Positions 30,218 through 39,202 of a stretch of DNA of 64,000 nt are shown here, in pieces. The position numbers and the translations under genes are program-made. This DNA comes from Dechloromonas sp. TW-R-39-2 (GTDB taxonomy: Bacteria > Pseudomonadota > Gammaproteobacteria > Burkholderiales > Rhodocyclaceae). Location: NCBI RefSeq assembly GCF_016864195.1, contig NZ_CP045202.1:186001-250000 (forward strand), written 5' to 3'. Numbering within the stretch: position 1 is the stretch's first letter; each line of letters starts with the position of its first letter. Under the pieces are notes generated by a model. That model worked only from the letters and a program-made list of their open reading frames with translations. It made no database searches and was not told where the DNA came from.

Positions 30218-33200
30218 ATGACACGCTTTTCTTGCCGCTGGCAACGCCATGCCCTGGCACTTTTGTGTGCCGCCGGCATGGTATCGGCGCAGGCCGCAAC
30301 CCTGTTCGCCGTGGTCACCGAACGAGCCGCTCCCACCGCAATCGAAGCGGCGCATCGCCATCTCGCCAGCCATCCGGGTGACCGCATCATGTTGCGCACG
30401 CCGGCCCAGTTGATGGCGGCCGACGAAAAACAGCTTGGTCTGTGGCTAAGCAAGGCCGACAGCATATTGGCCGTTTCGGTCTTCAGCGACCCGGCCCGTA
30501 GACTGAAAGACGCGCTGGGCCGTCACGTACGGCCACAAACGCCCGTACTGGCGATGAACGGCGAAGCCAGCCTGAATCTGATGAGCCGCGACAACGAAGG
30601 CTCCCTGGCGGCCTTTCCAGCCGAAACCCTGCGCCAGCTGGCCTTGGAAAACCCACCGGAATCAGCGTTGACCGCAGCAAGCAAGCAGTCGACCACGCGC
30701 CACTGGCTGGCCGCCCGTCAAATCTGGCAAGCCGGCGGCAGCGACAACACGCAGGCCCTGTTCGCCCACCTGCTCGCTCCACAACAGCCTTTACCGGCAA
30801 TCAAGCCGGAACCGACGCTGCGCCTGCGCGTCGGCCAGCGGGAATTGAGCGACACCGCGGCCTGGGGTAACGCCAGCCAGCTCGGACTCAAAGCCGAGCC
30901 GACCGTCGTCGTCCTCGACCTGGCCAATATGGATGGCGGCCCGCCCGCCGCACTCTGTCGGCAGATCGAAGCCAACGGCCAAGCCTGCGTCCAGGTGCTG
31001 ACGCGCTGGGGCGGCGCCTCGCGCGAAGCGCTCGAACGACTGCCTGAACTGATCGCCCCGGCCCGTGCGGCGGCCCTCGTCGTACTGCAGGATTTCGTCG
31101 TCGGGGCGGCCGAAGGGCGCGAAGCGGTCGGCGAAGCATTCAAGAAACTCGACGTACCGGTCTTCAAGGCGATCCGCCTGAACGAGCGGACAGCGACCCA
31201 GTGGCGCTTGTCGCCCGATGGCCTGCCGGCCGATTCGGTGCAGTATCGCGTCGCCCTGCCCGAGTTGCAGGGCATCGGCCAGCCCATCGTCGTCTCGGCG
31301 CTCGGCGCGGCGCGGCCGGACAAGCTGACCGGCATCGAAAGCCGGCCACCGGTCGTACTGGGCGCCGAAGTCGACCGTCTGGCGGCCCGTGTCGGCCGCT
31401 GGCTCGACCTGCGCGCCAAGGCCAACCGCGACAAACGGGTCGCGGTGATCTATTACAACCATCCGCCGGGGCGACAGAACATCGGGGCCGACAACCTCGA
31501 CGTGCCAGCCTCGCTGTTCGACATGCTGCACGCGCTGAAAGCCGCTGGCTACACGGTCGGCGAACTGCCGGCATCGCCCGAAGCGCTGCTCGACCGGATC
31601 ATGGCGCACGGCGTCAATCTGCCGGAAGACCGCACTGCGCTGAAGGAATTGAGTGCTGCGGTCGACGGGGTCAAAACCGCCGATTACGCTCGCTGGTTCG
31701 CGACGCTGCCGGCCCGGGTGCAGGGCGAAATGACCGCCGGTCCACTCGGCCGCCTGCAGGCCGAAGTGCTCGAAGCCGAACAGGCCAACGAAAAGACGGT
31801 CGGCCGCAAACGAGTCGATGCGGTGTTGAAGGAACTGCACCATCTGGTCGAAGGTGCCGATCACCCGAAACGCAAAGTCGCAATCCGCGACCTGAAAGCG
31901 CTGGAAGCCGGCTATCTCGCCTGCCTGGCCGACAAATCCACCCGTCGTTGTGCGACGCTAGCACCGCTCAACCGGCGCCTGAGCGGCTACGGCATCGAAG
32001 GCCTCAAGGGCTGGGGTACCGTGCCGGGTAAGGTGATGGTCGAAGGCGGCCGGCTGCTGGTGCCGGGCATGACCTTCGGCAACGTCTTCATCGGCCCGCA
32101 ACCGCCACGCGGTTGGGAAGTCGACGAGGAACTGCTGCACGCCAACACCAGCGTCACGCCGCCGCACCAGTACCTCGCCTTCTACCACTGGCTGCGCGAC
32201 CGTTTCAAAGCCGATGCCGTGGTCCATGTCGGTCGCCATTCGACCTACGAATTCCTACCCGGCAAGGCTGTCGGCCTCGCCGCCGATGACTACCCAAGCC
32301 TGATCGCCGCCGATCTGCCCGGCATCTACCCCTACATCGTCGATGGCGTCGGCGAAGGCACCCAGGCCAAGCGCCGCGGGCTGGCCGTGATGGTCGACCA
32401 CCTGACGCCACCGCTCGCCGCAACGCCGCTCTACGACCAGTTGCTGGCCCTGCGCCAAATTGTTGAAAGCTACGAAGCCGCTTCCTCCGAATCGCTCAAG
32501 GCGCAAGCCGCCCGAACCATGCGCGAGCAGGTCGTCGCGCTCAACCTCAAGGCCGAACTGGAAGCCTCGATGGCCGACGTGCTGGCGGTGCGCGGCATTG
32601 GCTTCGAGGCGGCCGACGACGACCTGCTGGCGCACGAAGTCGGCCACTACCTGACCAAGCTGCAGGAAAAATTCATGCCCTACGGCCTGCACATTTTCGG
32701 CCGCAACTGGAGCCAGAAGGCGCTTGACCTGATGCTCGGCTCAATGAAGCAGGGCGGCATCGATGATCCGGAAATCAGCCGCAAGCTGGCCGATTCGCCC
32801 CGCCTCGAAATGCTCGGCCTGCTGGCCGGGCTGGATGGCCGCTACATTCCACCGGGCAAGGGCAACGACCCGCTGCGCTCGCCCGACTCGCTGCCGACCG
32901 GGCGCAATTTCCACGCCGTCGATGGCGATATCCTGCCGACCAAAATCGGCTACCAGCTCGGCGAAAAACTGGCCCGGAAGTCGGTCGACCGCGCTGGAAA
33001 GAACGACCAGGGCTCGGAAGGCATCATCCTCTGGGCCTCCGACGCCGTACGTGACGAAGGGGTGATGGTCGCTTTCGCGCTGGCCATGATGGGCGCCGAA
33101 CCAGTGTGGAACGCCCGCGGCATCGTCACCGACGTTCGCCTCAAGCCAGGCGTCGTGCGGCGTGACGTCATCGTCACGACTTCCGGCCTGTTCCGCGACC

Positions 33201-34546
33201 TTTACCCCAACCTCAACAACCTGATCGACCGTGCCGGCCGCCTGGCGCTCGCAGCCTCGGCCGGCCGTCTGCTCGAACAACGACCGGAATTGAAGGATGC
33301 GCTCACCGCCGCACTCGCGCCGCTCCCCACCGTCCACTGGGGCAAAGAAGCGGTTAGCGACAACCGCGTTGCCCGCGAATGGCTGAACCGCGTTGCGGCA
33401 CTGGAACAAGCCGGCCTGCCGACCAAGGAAGCCGGCCATGCCGCCGCCCAGCGCATTTTCGGCGATGCCCCGGGCGCCTATGGCACCGGCGTCAACCGGC
33501 TGACCGAACGCTCCGGCGCCTGGCGCGAACGCGACGAAATCGGCCGTGCCTACCGCAACCGCATGGGTCACGCCTACGGCCTCGACGACAGCGGCGAAGC
33601 CGCCCATGCCGCCTTCGACACCGCCCTCGACGGCATCAAGCGGACCTACCACGGCCGGGCCAGCAACCTTTACGGCCTGCTCGACAACAACGACGCCTTC
33701 GATTACCTGGGCGGCCTGTCGCTGGCCATCGAGGGCCGTACCGGCCAGCCGCCAGAAGCGCTGATCCTGCAACACGCCGAACCCGGCCGGGCCGATGTCG
33801 AGCCGCTGACCACGGCACTGCTCGGCGAACTGCGCGGCCGCTTCCTCAACCCGGCCTGGCTGAAGCCGCTGATGGAACACGGTTACGCCGGGGCGCGGAC
33901 AATGGGTACCGAATTCCTCGAAAATCTGTGGGGCTGGCAGGTAACACGCCCCGATCTGGTCAAGAACTGGGCTTGGGAGGAAGTGAAAGCCGTCTATTTC
34001 GACGATGCACAGAAGCTCGGCCTGCCGAAATTCCTCGGCCAGGGCCAGAACGCCCACGTCAAGGCACATATGCTGGCGATTTTCATGGTCGCCGCCGAAA
34101 AGGGTTTCTGGAAAACTGATGCCGCCACCATCAAGCAGATGGGCGGCGAACTGGCCAGATTGGTCACCAAGAACGGCCTGCCCGGCAGCGGTCACACCGC
34201 GCCCAATCACCCGATGTGGCAATGGCTGGCACCGCAGCTCGATGCGGCCGAGGCACAGGCGCTCGGCGTGACGCTGGCCAAGGCACGCGGCGAAGTGGTG
34301 GCAACAGCCCCGGCTGGCGCCGTCACCCCGGCAACGAACGGCAATCCGGCGGTCGACACCGCAAAAACGGCAAAAACCGAACCGGCAGCCGAAGCCCCCG
34401 CCGCCGCACCGCGCTACTACGAACTGAACGAATCCGAACTGCCGGCGGCCGATCTGGTCGGCCGCACCCTCAACCTGCTCGGCCTGCTTGCCGCCAGTCT
34501 TGCGCTGTTCACGACCGGCTTGTGGCTGGGCCGCCGCAGCGCTTAA
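30218..34546 (+). CDS. Exported, membrane-anchored CobN-family chelatase (HmuS-like)
   Basis: CobN/magnesium-chelatase H-type protein of 1442 residues. Unlike cytoplasmic CobN it begins with a signal peptide (basic MTRFSCRWQRH, hydrophobic ALALLCAAGMVS, cleavage after AQA or AQAA near residue 26) and ends, after an Ala/Pro-rich linker (about 1365-1405), in a single membrane helix (LLGLLAASLALFTTGLWLG) and a short basic tail. The catalytic body would therefore be periplasmic. The CobN core is intact: GEGTQAKRRGLAVMVDHLTPPL, FMPYGLHIFGRN. The metal-binding-type loop reads HVGRHSTYEFLPGK (H670, H674) where CobN has HGTLEWLPGK. Neither cobS nor cobT is in the cluster. The same gene trio (CobN-like, ExbB-like, DUF2149) occurs in Bacteroidota haem operons as HmuS and partners; substrate here may be a corrinoid or haem. 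Confidence 0.85.
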   Translation: MTRFSCRWQRHALALLCAAGMVSAQAATLFAVVTERAAPTAIEAAHRHLASHPGDRIMLRTPAQLMAADEKQLGLWLSKADSILAVSVFSDPARRLKDALGRHVRPQTPVLAMNGEASLNLMSRDNEGSLAAFPAETLRQLALENPPESALTAASKQSTTRHWLAARQIWQAGGSDNTQALFAHLLAPQQPLPAIKPEPTLRLRVGQRELSDTAAWGNASQLGLKAEPTVVVLDLANMDGGPPAALCRQIEANGQACVQVLTRWGGASREALERLPELIAPARAAALVVLQDFVVGAAEGREAVGEAFKKLDVPVFKAIRLNERTATQWRLSPDGLPADSVQYRVALPELQGIGQPIVVSALGAARPDKLTGIESRPPVVLGAEVDRLAARVGRWLDLRAKANRDKRVAVIYYNHPPGRQNIGADNLDVPASLFDMLHALKAAGYTVGELPASPEALLDRIMAHGVNLPEDRTALKELSAAVDGVKTADYARWFATLPARVQGEMTAGPLGRLQAEVLEAEQANEKTVGRKRVDAVLKELHHLVEGADHPKRKVAIRDLKALEAGYLACLADKSTRRCATLAPLNRRLSGYGIEGLKGWGTVPGKVMVEGGRLLVPGMTFGNVFIGPQPPRGWEVDEELLHANTSVTPPHQYLAFYHWLRDRFKADAVVHVGRHSTYEFLPGKAVGLAADDYPSLIAADLPGIYPYIVDGVGEGTQAKRRGLAVMVDHLTPPLAATPLYDQLLALRQIVESYEAASSESLKAQAARTMREQVVALNLKAELEASMADVLAVRGIGFEAADDDLLAHEVGHYLTKLQEKFMPYGLHIFGRNWSQKALDLMLGSMKQGGIDDPEISRKLADSPRLEMLGLLAGLDGRYIPPGKGNDPLRSPDSLPTGRNFHAVDGDILPTKIGYQLGEKLARKSVDRAGKNDQGSEGIILWASDAVRDEGVMVAFALAMMGAEPVWNARGIVTDVRLKPGVVRRDVIVTTSGLFRDLYPNLNNLIDRAGRLALAASAGRLLEQRPELKDALTAALAPLPTVHWGKEAVSDNRVAREWLNRVAALEQAGLPTKEAGHAAAQRIFGDAPGAYGTGVNRLTERSGAWRERDEIGRAYRNRMGHAYGLDDSGEAAHAAFDTALDGIKRTYHGRASNLYGLLDNNDAFDYLGGLSLAIEGRTGQPPEALILQHAEPGRADVEPLTTALLGELRGRFLNPAWLKPLMEHGYAGARTMGTEFLENLWGWQVTRPDLVKNWAWEEVKAVYFDDAQKLGLPKFLGQGQNAHVKAHMLAIFMVAAEKGFWKTDAATIKQMGGELARLVTKNGLPGSGHTAPNHPMWQWLAPQLDAAEAQALGVTLAKARGEVVATAPAGAVTPATNGNPAVDTAKTAKTEPAAEAPAAAPRYYELNESELPAADLVGRTLNLLGLLAASLALFTTGLWLGRRSA

Positions 34547-34561
34547 TTCCAGGAGTTTTCA

Positions 34562-34996
34562 ATGAACGATCCACTTTCCTTCGCCTGGCTGCACGATGCC
34601 GTCACCTGGCTGCTCACCCCGGCTCTCGCCGCCCTGATGCTGGCCTGTGCCATCGCCCTGATCGAAGCCGGCATTGCCGTCGGCGAGCGTTTCTCCGGCC
34701 TTGCCAAACTGCAGGCCAGCGGCAATGTCGATCGTGTTCAGGCAATCGCCCGCCACCGGCTGGAACGCGCCGACCTGCTCGCCCGTATCCCGCCCATGCT
34801 CGGCCTGATGGCCACCATCATCCCGCTCGGACCCGGCCTTGCAGCACTCGGCAAAGGTGATCCGGCCCAGCTGGCCAGTGCCGTCACCGTCGCCTTCGAT
34901 GCCACCGTCCTCGGCCTGGTCGCCGGCATCGGCGGCCTGGTGATCGGCAAGCTGCGCCGCCGTTGGTACGAGGAAGTGCTGGAGCGCATGGAATGA
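34562..34996 (+). CDS. MotA/TolQ/ExbB-type proton channel protein
   Basis: 144-residue membrane protein: an N-terminal helix (TPALAALMLACAIALIEAG), a charged cytoplasmic segment, then the TolQ/ExbB signature (DLLARIPPMLGLMATIIPLGPGL) and a last helix (VAFDATVLGLVAGIGGLVIG). It lacks the extra N-terminal regions of TolQ and is shorter than the Tol homologue elsewhere in the window (225 residues). AGGAG lies 8 bases before ATG. It is 15 bases after the exported chelatase and overlaps the next gene by four bases, so it probably energises that chelatase. Confidence 0.87.
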   Translation: MNDPLSFAWLHDAVTWLLTPALAALMLACAIALIEAGIAVGERFSGLAKLQASGNVDRVQAIARHRLERADLLARIPPMLGLMATIIPLGPGLAALGKGDPAQLASAVTVAFDATVLGLVAGIGGLVIGKLRRRWYEEVLERME

Positions 34997-35322
34997 GCGA
35001 AATTCAGCCGCGCAAACGCCTGCGCCTCTATTCCAAGCTCGATGCCCGCTTCGACGATCACGACGAAGACCCGCGCGCCAGCCTGGTCAATCTGGTCGAC
35101 GTCATGCTGGTTTTCGCCTGCGGCCTGCTCGCCGCGCTGGCGGCCGGTACGCAAAGTGCGCTGAAGGCGCCAAAACCGGTCGAAAAAGGCCAGCAGATCG
35201 AACGCCCGGTCAGCGGCATCACGCAGAACGGCAGCGGCTACGACCGCATCGGCGAAGTGTTTCGCGACCCGAAAACCGGCAAACTGGTCCTGATCGAACC
35301 CGCCGCCAAGGAAGAAAAATGA
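34993..35322 (+). CDS. DUF2149 protein, ExbD/TolR-like partner
   Basis: 109-residue protein with a basic N-terminus, one membrane helix and a small C-terminal domain (GYDRIGEVFRDPKTGKLVLI). The helix begins NLVDVMLVFACGLLAALA; an Asp (D36) at the start of the helix followed by VMLV is exactly the pattern of ExbD/TolR (compare YIDVMLVLLVIF with D17 in TolR at 47920-48330). I infer it is the ExbD-like half of the proton-channel pair. Start ATG at 34993 overlaps the ExbB-like stop (ATGA); its own stop overlaps cobB. Confidence 0.82.
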   Translation: MSEIQPRKRLRLYSKLDARFDDHDEDPRASLVNLVDVMLVFACGLLAALAAGTQSALKAPKPVEKGQQIERPVSGITQNGSGYDRIGEVFRDPKTGKLVLIEPAAKEEK

Positions 35323-36626
35323 CTGCCTGTCCCGCCCTGCTGATTGCCGCCCCATCTTCCGGCCAAGGCAAGACCACCGTCACCGCCGCGCTGGCCCGGC
35401 TGCATGCCCGGCAAGGCCGGCGCGTCACCGTATTTAAGTGCGGCCCGGATTTTCTCGATCCGCAGATTCATGCCGTAGCCAGCGGTCGACCGTGCCAGAA
35501 CCTCGATCTCGGCATGTGCGGCGAAGAAGATGCCCGCTGGCGGCTGAGCCGGGCAGCGCAGGATTCCGACCTGATCCTGGTCGAAGGCGTCATGGGGCTG
35601 TTCGATGGCACGCCCTCGGCAGCCGACATCGCCTGCCGCTTCAACATCCCAGTGATGGCGATGATCGACGCCGGGGCAATGGCCCAGACTTTTGGTGCCG
35701 TCGCCCACGGCCTCGCCACCTACCGCCCCGGCCTGCCCTTTGCCGGCGTGTTGGCCAACCGGGTCGGCAGCGAACGCCACGCCACGATGGCCCGCGATAG
35801 CCTGCCAGCCGGCATGGGCTGGTTCGGCGCCCTGCCGCGCAACCCGGATGCGGTGCTGCCGGAACGCCACCTCGGCCTGCTGCAGGCGGCCGAAATCGAC
35901 GATATCGAGGAACGCCTCGACCGCCTGGCCGATGCGCTGGCCGCCAGTGCCTCCCCCCAAGGGGGGGTCCTGCGGGGCGCAGTCGACCTGCCGCCACCGG
36001 TCGTTTTTGCTGACGCGTCGCCCCCGACGATCGAACCGCTGCTCGCCGGCAAGCGCATCGCCATTGCCCGAGATGCCGCCTACGGCTTCATTTATCCAGC
36101 CAATCTGGAAACCCTGGCCGACCTCGGCGCCGAACTGCGCTTTTTCTCGCCGGTCGCCGGCGAGCCGCTGCCGGCCTGCGATGCCGTCTGGCTGCCCGGC
36201 GGTTACCCGGAACTGCACGCCCCGGCGCTGTCGGCCAACCAGCCCCTATGGACCGCGCTGCGCGCCCACGTCGCGGCCGGCAAGCCCTTGCTCGCCGAGT
36301 GCGGCGGCATGATGAGCCTGTTCGAGCAGGTCACCGACAAGGCCGGCACAACGCACGCCTTCGCCGGTCTGTTGCCCGGCATCTCGGTGATGCAGAAACG
36401 CCTGACAGCGCTCGGCATGCAGTTCGCCGACCTGCCGGAAGGCCGCCTGCAGGGCCACACCTTCCATTACTCGAAGAGCGAGACCCCGCTGACGCCCATC
36501 GTCCGTGCCCAGACGCAGGATGGCCGGGAAGGCGAGGCGATCTACCGCCGGGAACGGCTGACCGCTTCCTATGTCCACTTCTACTTCGCCTCCAACCCCA
36601 AGGCAACGGCCGCCCTGTTCTCCTGA
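35319..36626 (+). CDS. cobB: Cobyrinic/hydrogenobyrinic acid a,c-diamide synthase
   Basis: CbiA/CobB-family amidotransferase of 435 residues that amidates the a and c side chains using glutamine and ATP. N-terminal ATP domain: APSSGQGKTTVTAALARLH, FKCGPDFLDP and EGVMGLFDG. C-terminal glutamine amidotransferase domain: LPGGYPELHA, nucleophile C328 in LAECGGMM, and GHTFHYS. It allows salvage of incomplete corrinoids. A C6-AA-G7 tract at 35953-35967 inside the linker encodes SPQGG in frame. Last gene of the riboswitch operon; I see no clear terminator after it. Confidence 0.93.
   Translation: MTACPALLIAAPSSGQGKTTVTAALARLHARQGRRVTVFKCGPDFLDPQIHAVASGRPCQNLDLGMCGEEDARWRLSRAAQDSDLILVEGVMGLFDGTPSAADIACRFNIPVMAMIDAGAMAQTFGAVAHGLATYRPGLPFAGVLANRVGSERHATMARDSLPAGMGWFGALPRNPDAVLPERHLGLLQAAEIDDIEERLDRLADALAASASPQGGVLRGAVDLPPPVVFADASPPTIEPLLAGKRIAIARDAAYGFIYPANLETLADLGAELRFFSPVAGEPLPACDAVWLPGGYPELHAPALSANQPLWTALRAHVAAGKPLLAECGGMMSLFEQVTDKAGTTHAFAGLLPGISVMQKRLTALGMQFADLPEGRLQGHTFHYSKSETPLTPIVRAQTQDGREGEAIYRRERLTASYVHFYFASNPKATAALFS
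35953..35966. repeat. Homopolymeric hairpin inside cobB
   Basis: CCCCCC-AA-GGGGGG, followed by a seventh G, within the cobB linker between its two domains. It is in frame and does not disrupt the protein, but the long C and G runs are unusual for the gene and prone to slippage. Confidence 0.6.
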
Positions 36627-36731
36627 AATACTTCGGTTTTTTCGATTGAACATCACAAATAAATCATATTTTTTCGGGGCTGGTTTGCGGTTATCCTGCA
36701 CCTCGCAATACTTACCTCGATGGAGACAAAC

Positions 36732-37616
36732 ATGAAATCTTTTGCTTTGATGGTCGCAGCCGTTGTACTCGGCTTCACGCTGAATATCGGCGATGCCGAA
36801 GCCAAGCGCCTCGGCGGTGGCAGTTCATCCGGCATGCAACGCCAGTCGGTCGCCCCGAACAAGGCAACCAATGCCGCTCCCGCCCAGCAGCAACATGCTG
36901 CACCGGCTGCAGCGCCGCAAGCCCAGCCCAAACGTTCCTGGATGGGACCGCTGGCCGGCCTGGCCGCCGGTCTTGGTCTGGCCGCACTGGCTTCGCACTT
37001 CGGCTTTGGTGAAGGCCTGGCCAACATGATGATGATCGGCCTGCTGGTCATGGTTGCCGTGATGGCGATCGGTTACTTCATGCGCAAGAAGGCCGCGGCC
37101 CAACAAGGCGCGTCAAACGGCATGCAATACGCCGGTGGCAATCCCGACTTCAACCGCAATGCACCGATCCAGCCTGAATTCCCGGCCGGCGGCAGCGCTG
37201 CACCAGTTGCCGCCGCAGCAGCAGCCACAACCACTGGCTCGATCCCGGCCGACTTCGATGTCGATGGTTTCGTGCGCAATGCCAAGGTCAACTTCATCCG
37301 CCTGCAGGCCGCCAACGACTCCGGCAATCTGGACGATATCCGCGAATTCACTTCGCCAGAAATGTTCGGTGAAATCAAGCTGGCCATGGCCGAGCGGGGT
37401 ACCGCCAAGCAGGAAACCGATGTCGTCCAGCTCAACGCCGAAGTCCTCGACGTGGCTGAAGAAGCTGGTCGTTACGTCGTCAGCGTCCGTTTCCACGGCC
37501 TGATCCGCGAGGAAAAGAATGGCCCGACCGAAGCCTTCGACGAAATGTGGCATCTGACCAAGCCGCACGATGGCAGCCGTGGCTGGACGCTGGCCGGTAT
37601 CCAGCAGATCCAGTAA
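36732..37616 (+). CDS. Tim44-like domain protein, secreted or membrane-anchored
   Basis: 294-residue protein with N-terminal signal sequence (MKSFALMVAAVVLGFTLNIGDAEA), low-complexity Ala/Gln/Pro segment, a hydrophobic pair (LAGLAAGLGLAALASHFGFGEGLANMMMIGLLVMVAVMAIGY, two helices) and a C-terminal Tim44-like domain (DVDGFVRNAKVNFIRLQAAND, LRQ-type core, WTLAGIQQIQ). Bacterial Tim44-like proteins are of unknown function, often envelope-linked. Start ATG at 36732 is supported by GGAGA 7 bases before it; an in-frame ATG at 36720 is part of that ribosome-site region. A strong terminator follows. Confidence 0.82.
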   Translation: MKSFALMVAAVVLGFTLNIGDAEAKRLGGGSSSGMQRQSVAPNKATNAAPAQQQHAAPAAAPQAQPKRSWMGPLAGLAAGLGLAALASHFGFGEGLANMMMIGLLVMVAVMAIGYFMRKKAAAQQGASNGMQYAGGNPDFNRNAPIQPEFPAGGSAAPVAAAAAATTTGSIPADFDVDGFVRNAKVNFIRLQAANDSGNLDDIREFTSPEMFGEIKLAMAERGTAKQETDVVQLNAEVLDVAEEAGRYVVSVRFHGLIREEKNGPTEAFDEMWHLTKPHDGSRGWTLAGIQQIQ

Positions 37617-37635
37617 GCGCCTCGAGCGTTGAAAC

Positions 37636-37669
37636 AAGGCCGGCCGGCGCAATCCGGGCCGGCCTTTTT
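37636..37669 (+). terminator. Terminator after the Tim44-like gene
   Basis: Ten-base perfect stem AAGGCCGGCC (37636-37645) with GGCCGGCCTT (37657-37666) and an 11-base loop, running into a T5 tract at 37665-37669. Confidence 0.9.
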
Positions 37670-37714
37670 CATGCCTGTCCAGGCTGCCCGTTCACGCCCC
37701 GCCCCTGAAGACCG

Positions 37715-37727
37715 TAGAATCCCGGTC
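37715..37727 (+). promoter_or_regulatory. Candidate leaderless promoter for the 37728 gene
   Basis: TAGAAT (37715-37720) sits exactly seven bases before ATG at 37728, with TTCACG 18 bases farther upstream. If it is the -10 box, transcription would begin at or next to the A of ATG. No Shine-Dalgarno sequence is present, consistent with a leaderless message. Confidence 0.5.
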
Positions 37728-37946
37728 ATGCGCCGCTACCCTTATTCCTTCATTGCCCTCGGCAGCCTCGGTCTGCTCTGTACTCTGGTCGGGCTGTTCA
37801 GCCTGTTTGGCCTCGGCTCCTGGCTCCATCCGGTGCTCGATGACCCGATGGCCGGCTTGGCCTTCATCGTCTCGGCGGTTGCGCTGTTCGGTTCGGCAGC
37901 CTTCCCGCTGGTCATCGAGAAGCTGAAGGAAAACGAGGGCGGCTGA
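37728..37946 (+). CDS. Small two-helix membrane protein, hypothetical
   Basis: 72-residue protein starting MRRYPYSFIALGSLGLLCTL with two hydrophobic helices (about residues 7-30 and 42-62) and a short charged tail (EKLKENEGG). No family recognised. The in-frame region upstream (37629-37727) overlaps the preceding terminator and is not likely translated. Start is supported by the TAGAAT box seven bases upstream. It converges on the acyl-CoA dehydrogenase gene with 15 bases between stops. Confidence 0.65.
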   Translation: MRRYPYSFIALGSLGLLCTLVGLFSLFGLGSWLHPVLDDPMAGLAFIVSAVALFGSAAFPLVIEKLKENEGG

Positions 37947-37961
37947 AGCGCCCCCGGCGGA

Positions 37962-39137
37962 TCAAAAAGCCGCGATGCCGGTCTGGGCCCGGCCGAGGAT
38001 CAGCGCATGGACATCGTGCGTTCCCTCGTAGGTATTGACCACTTCCAGATTGACCAGATGGCGGGCAATGCCGAATTCGTCGCTGATTCCGTTCCCGCCC
38101 AGCATGTCGCGCGCAACGCGGGCAATATCGAGCGATTTGCCGCAGGAGTTGCGCTTCATGATCGACGTGATTTCGACCGACGCCGTGCCTTCATCCTTCA
38201 TCCGGCCAAGGCGCAGGCAGCCTTGCAGGCCAAGCGTGATTTCCGTCTGCATGTCGGCCAGCTTTTTCTGAACCAACTGATTGGCCGCCAGCGGCCGACC
38301 GAACTGCTGCCGATCAAGCGTGTATTGCCGGGCCATGTGCCAGCAGAACTCGGCGGCCCCCAAAGCGCCCCAGGCGATGCCGTAACGGGCCGAATCGAGG
38401 CAGGTAAACGGGCCTTTCAGACCGCGCACTTCCGGGAACTCGTTTTCAGCCGGGACAAATACATCGTTCATGACGATCTCACCAGTCACCGAGGCACGCA
38501 AACCGACCTTGCCGTGGATGACCGGCGCGCTCAGGCCGGGCATGCCTTTTTCGAGCACGAAGCCGCGGATCATCCCGGCATCGTTCTTGGCCCAGACGAC
38601 AAAAACATCGGCGATCGGCGCGTTGGTGATCCACATTTTGCTGCCATTGAGCAGGTAACCGCCATCGACCTTGCGCGCCCGGCTTTCCATGCTGCCGGGG
38701 TCGGAGCCATGGTTCGGCTCGGTCAGGCCAAAGCAGCCGATCAACTCGCCACGGGCAAGGCCAGGCAGATATTTGCGTTTCAGGGCTTCCGTCCCGAATT
38801 CGTGGATCGGCACCATGACCAGCGAGGATTGGACGCTCATCATCGAGCGATAGCCCGAATCGACACGCTCGACTTCACGCGCAACCAGGCCGTAGCTGAC
38901 GTAATTCAGGCCGGCGCCGCCGTACTCGGCCGGAATGGTCGGGCCGAGCAGGCCAAGAGCGCCCATTTCACGGAAAATCTCCGGATCGGTCTTCTCGTGG
39001 CGAAAGGCTTCAGTAACGCGCGGCATCAGCCGCTCCTGGCAATAATCGCGCGCCGCGTCGCGGATCATGCGCTCTTCGGACGTCAGCTGCGCATCAAGCA
39101 GTAACGGGTCTTGCCAGCAAAATTGGGCCTTGGCCAT
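37962..39137 (-). CDS. gcdH: Glutaryl-CoA dehydrogenase (acyl-CoA dehydrogenase family)
   Basis: Flavoenzyme of 391 residues. FAD/acyl-CoA dehydrogenase landmarks: [55 protein letters not shown]. The C-terminal [20 protein letters not shown] carries the catalytic glutamate (about E371) at the position specific to glutaryl-CoA dehydrogenases, and the N-terminus ([17 protein letters not shown]) also fits GcdH. It oxidatively decarboxylates glutaryl-CoA to crotonyl-CoA in lysine, tryptophan and anaerobic benzoate catabolism. No catabolic partner genes are adjacent. Confidence 0.9.
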   Translation of the reverse strand: MAKAQFCWQDPLLLDAQLTSEERMIRDAARDYCQERLMPRVTEAFRHEKTDPEIFREMGALGLLGPTIPAEYGGAGLNYVSYGLVAREVERVDSGYRSMMSVQSSLVMVPIHEFGTEALKRKYLPGLARGELIGCFGLTEPNHGSDPGSMESRARKVDGGYLLNGSKMWITNAPIADVFVVWAKNDAGMIRGFVLEKGMPGLSAPVIHGKVGLRASVTGEIVMNDVFVPAENEFPEVRGLKGPFTCLDSARYGIAWGALGAAEFCWHMARQYTLDRQQFGRPLAANQLVQKKLADMQTEITLGLQGCLRLGRMKDEGTASVEITSIMKRNSCGKSLDIARVARDMLGGNGISDEFGIARHLVNLEVVNTYEGTHDVHALILGRAQTGIAAF

Positions 39138-39202
39138 GGGTTCTCCTCCATTTATCGGTTATTCCGGCATTCTAAACCGGCCCGAGGCAGGAAAACAGGC
39201 GC

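Noticed and set aside
30218..34546. Ordinary cytoplasmic CobN of the aerobic B12 pathway
   Set aside because: Signal peptide, C-terminal membrane helix, lack of cobS/cobT and presence of ExbB/DUF2149 partners argue against it.
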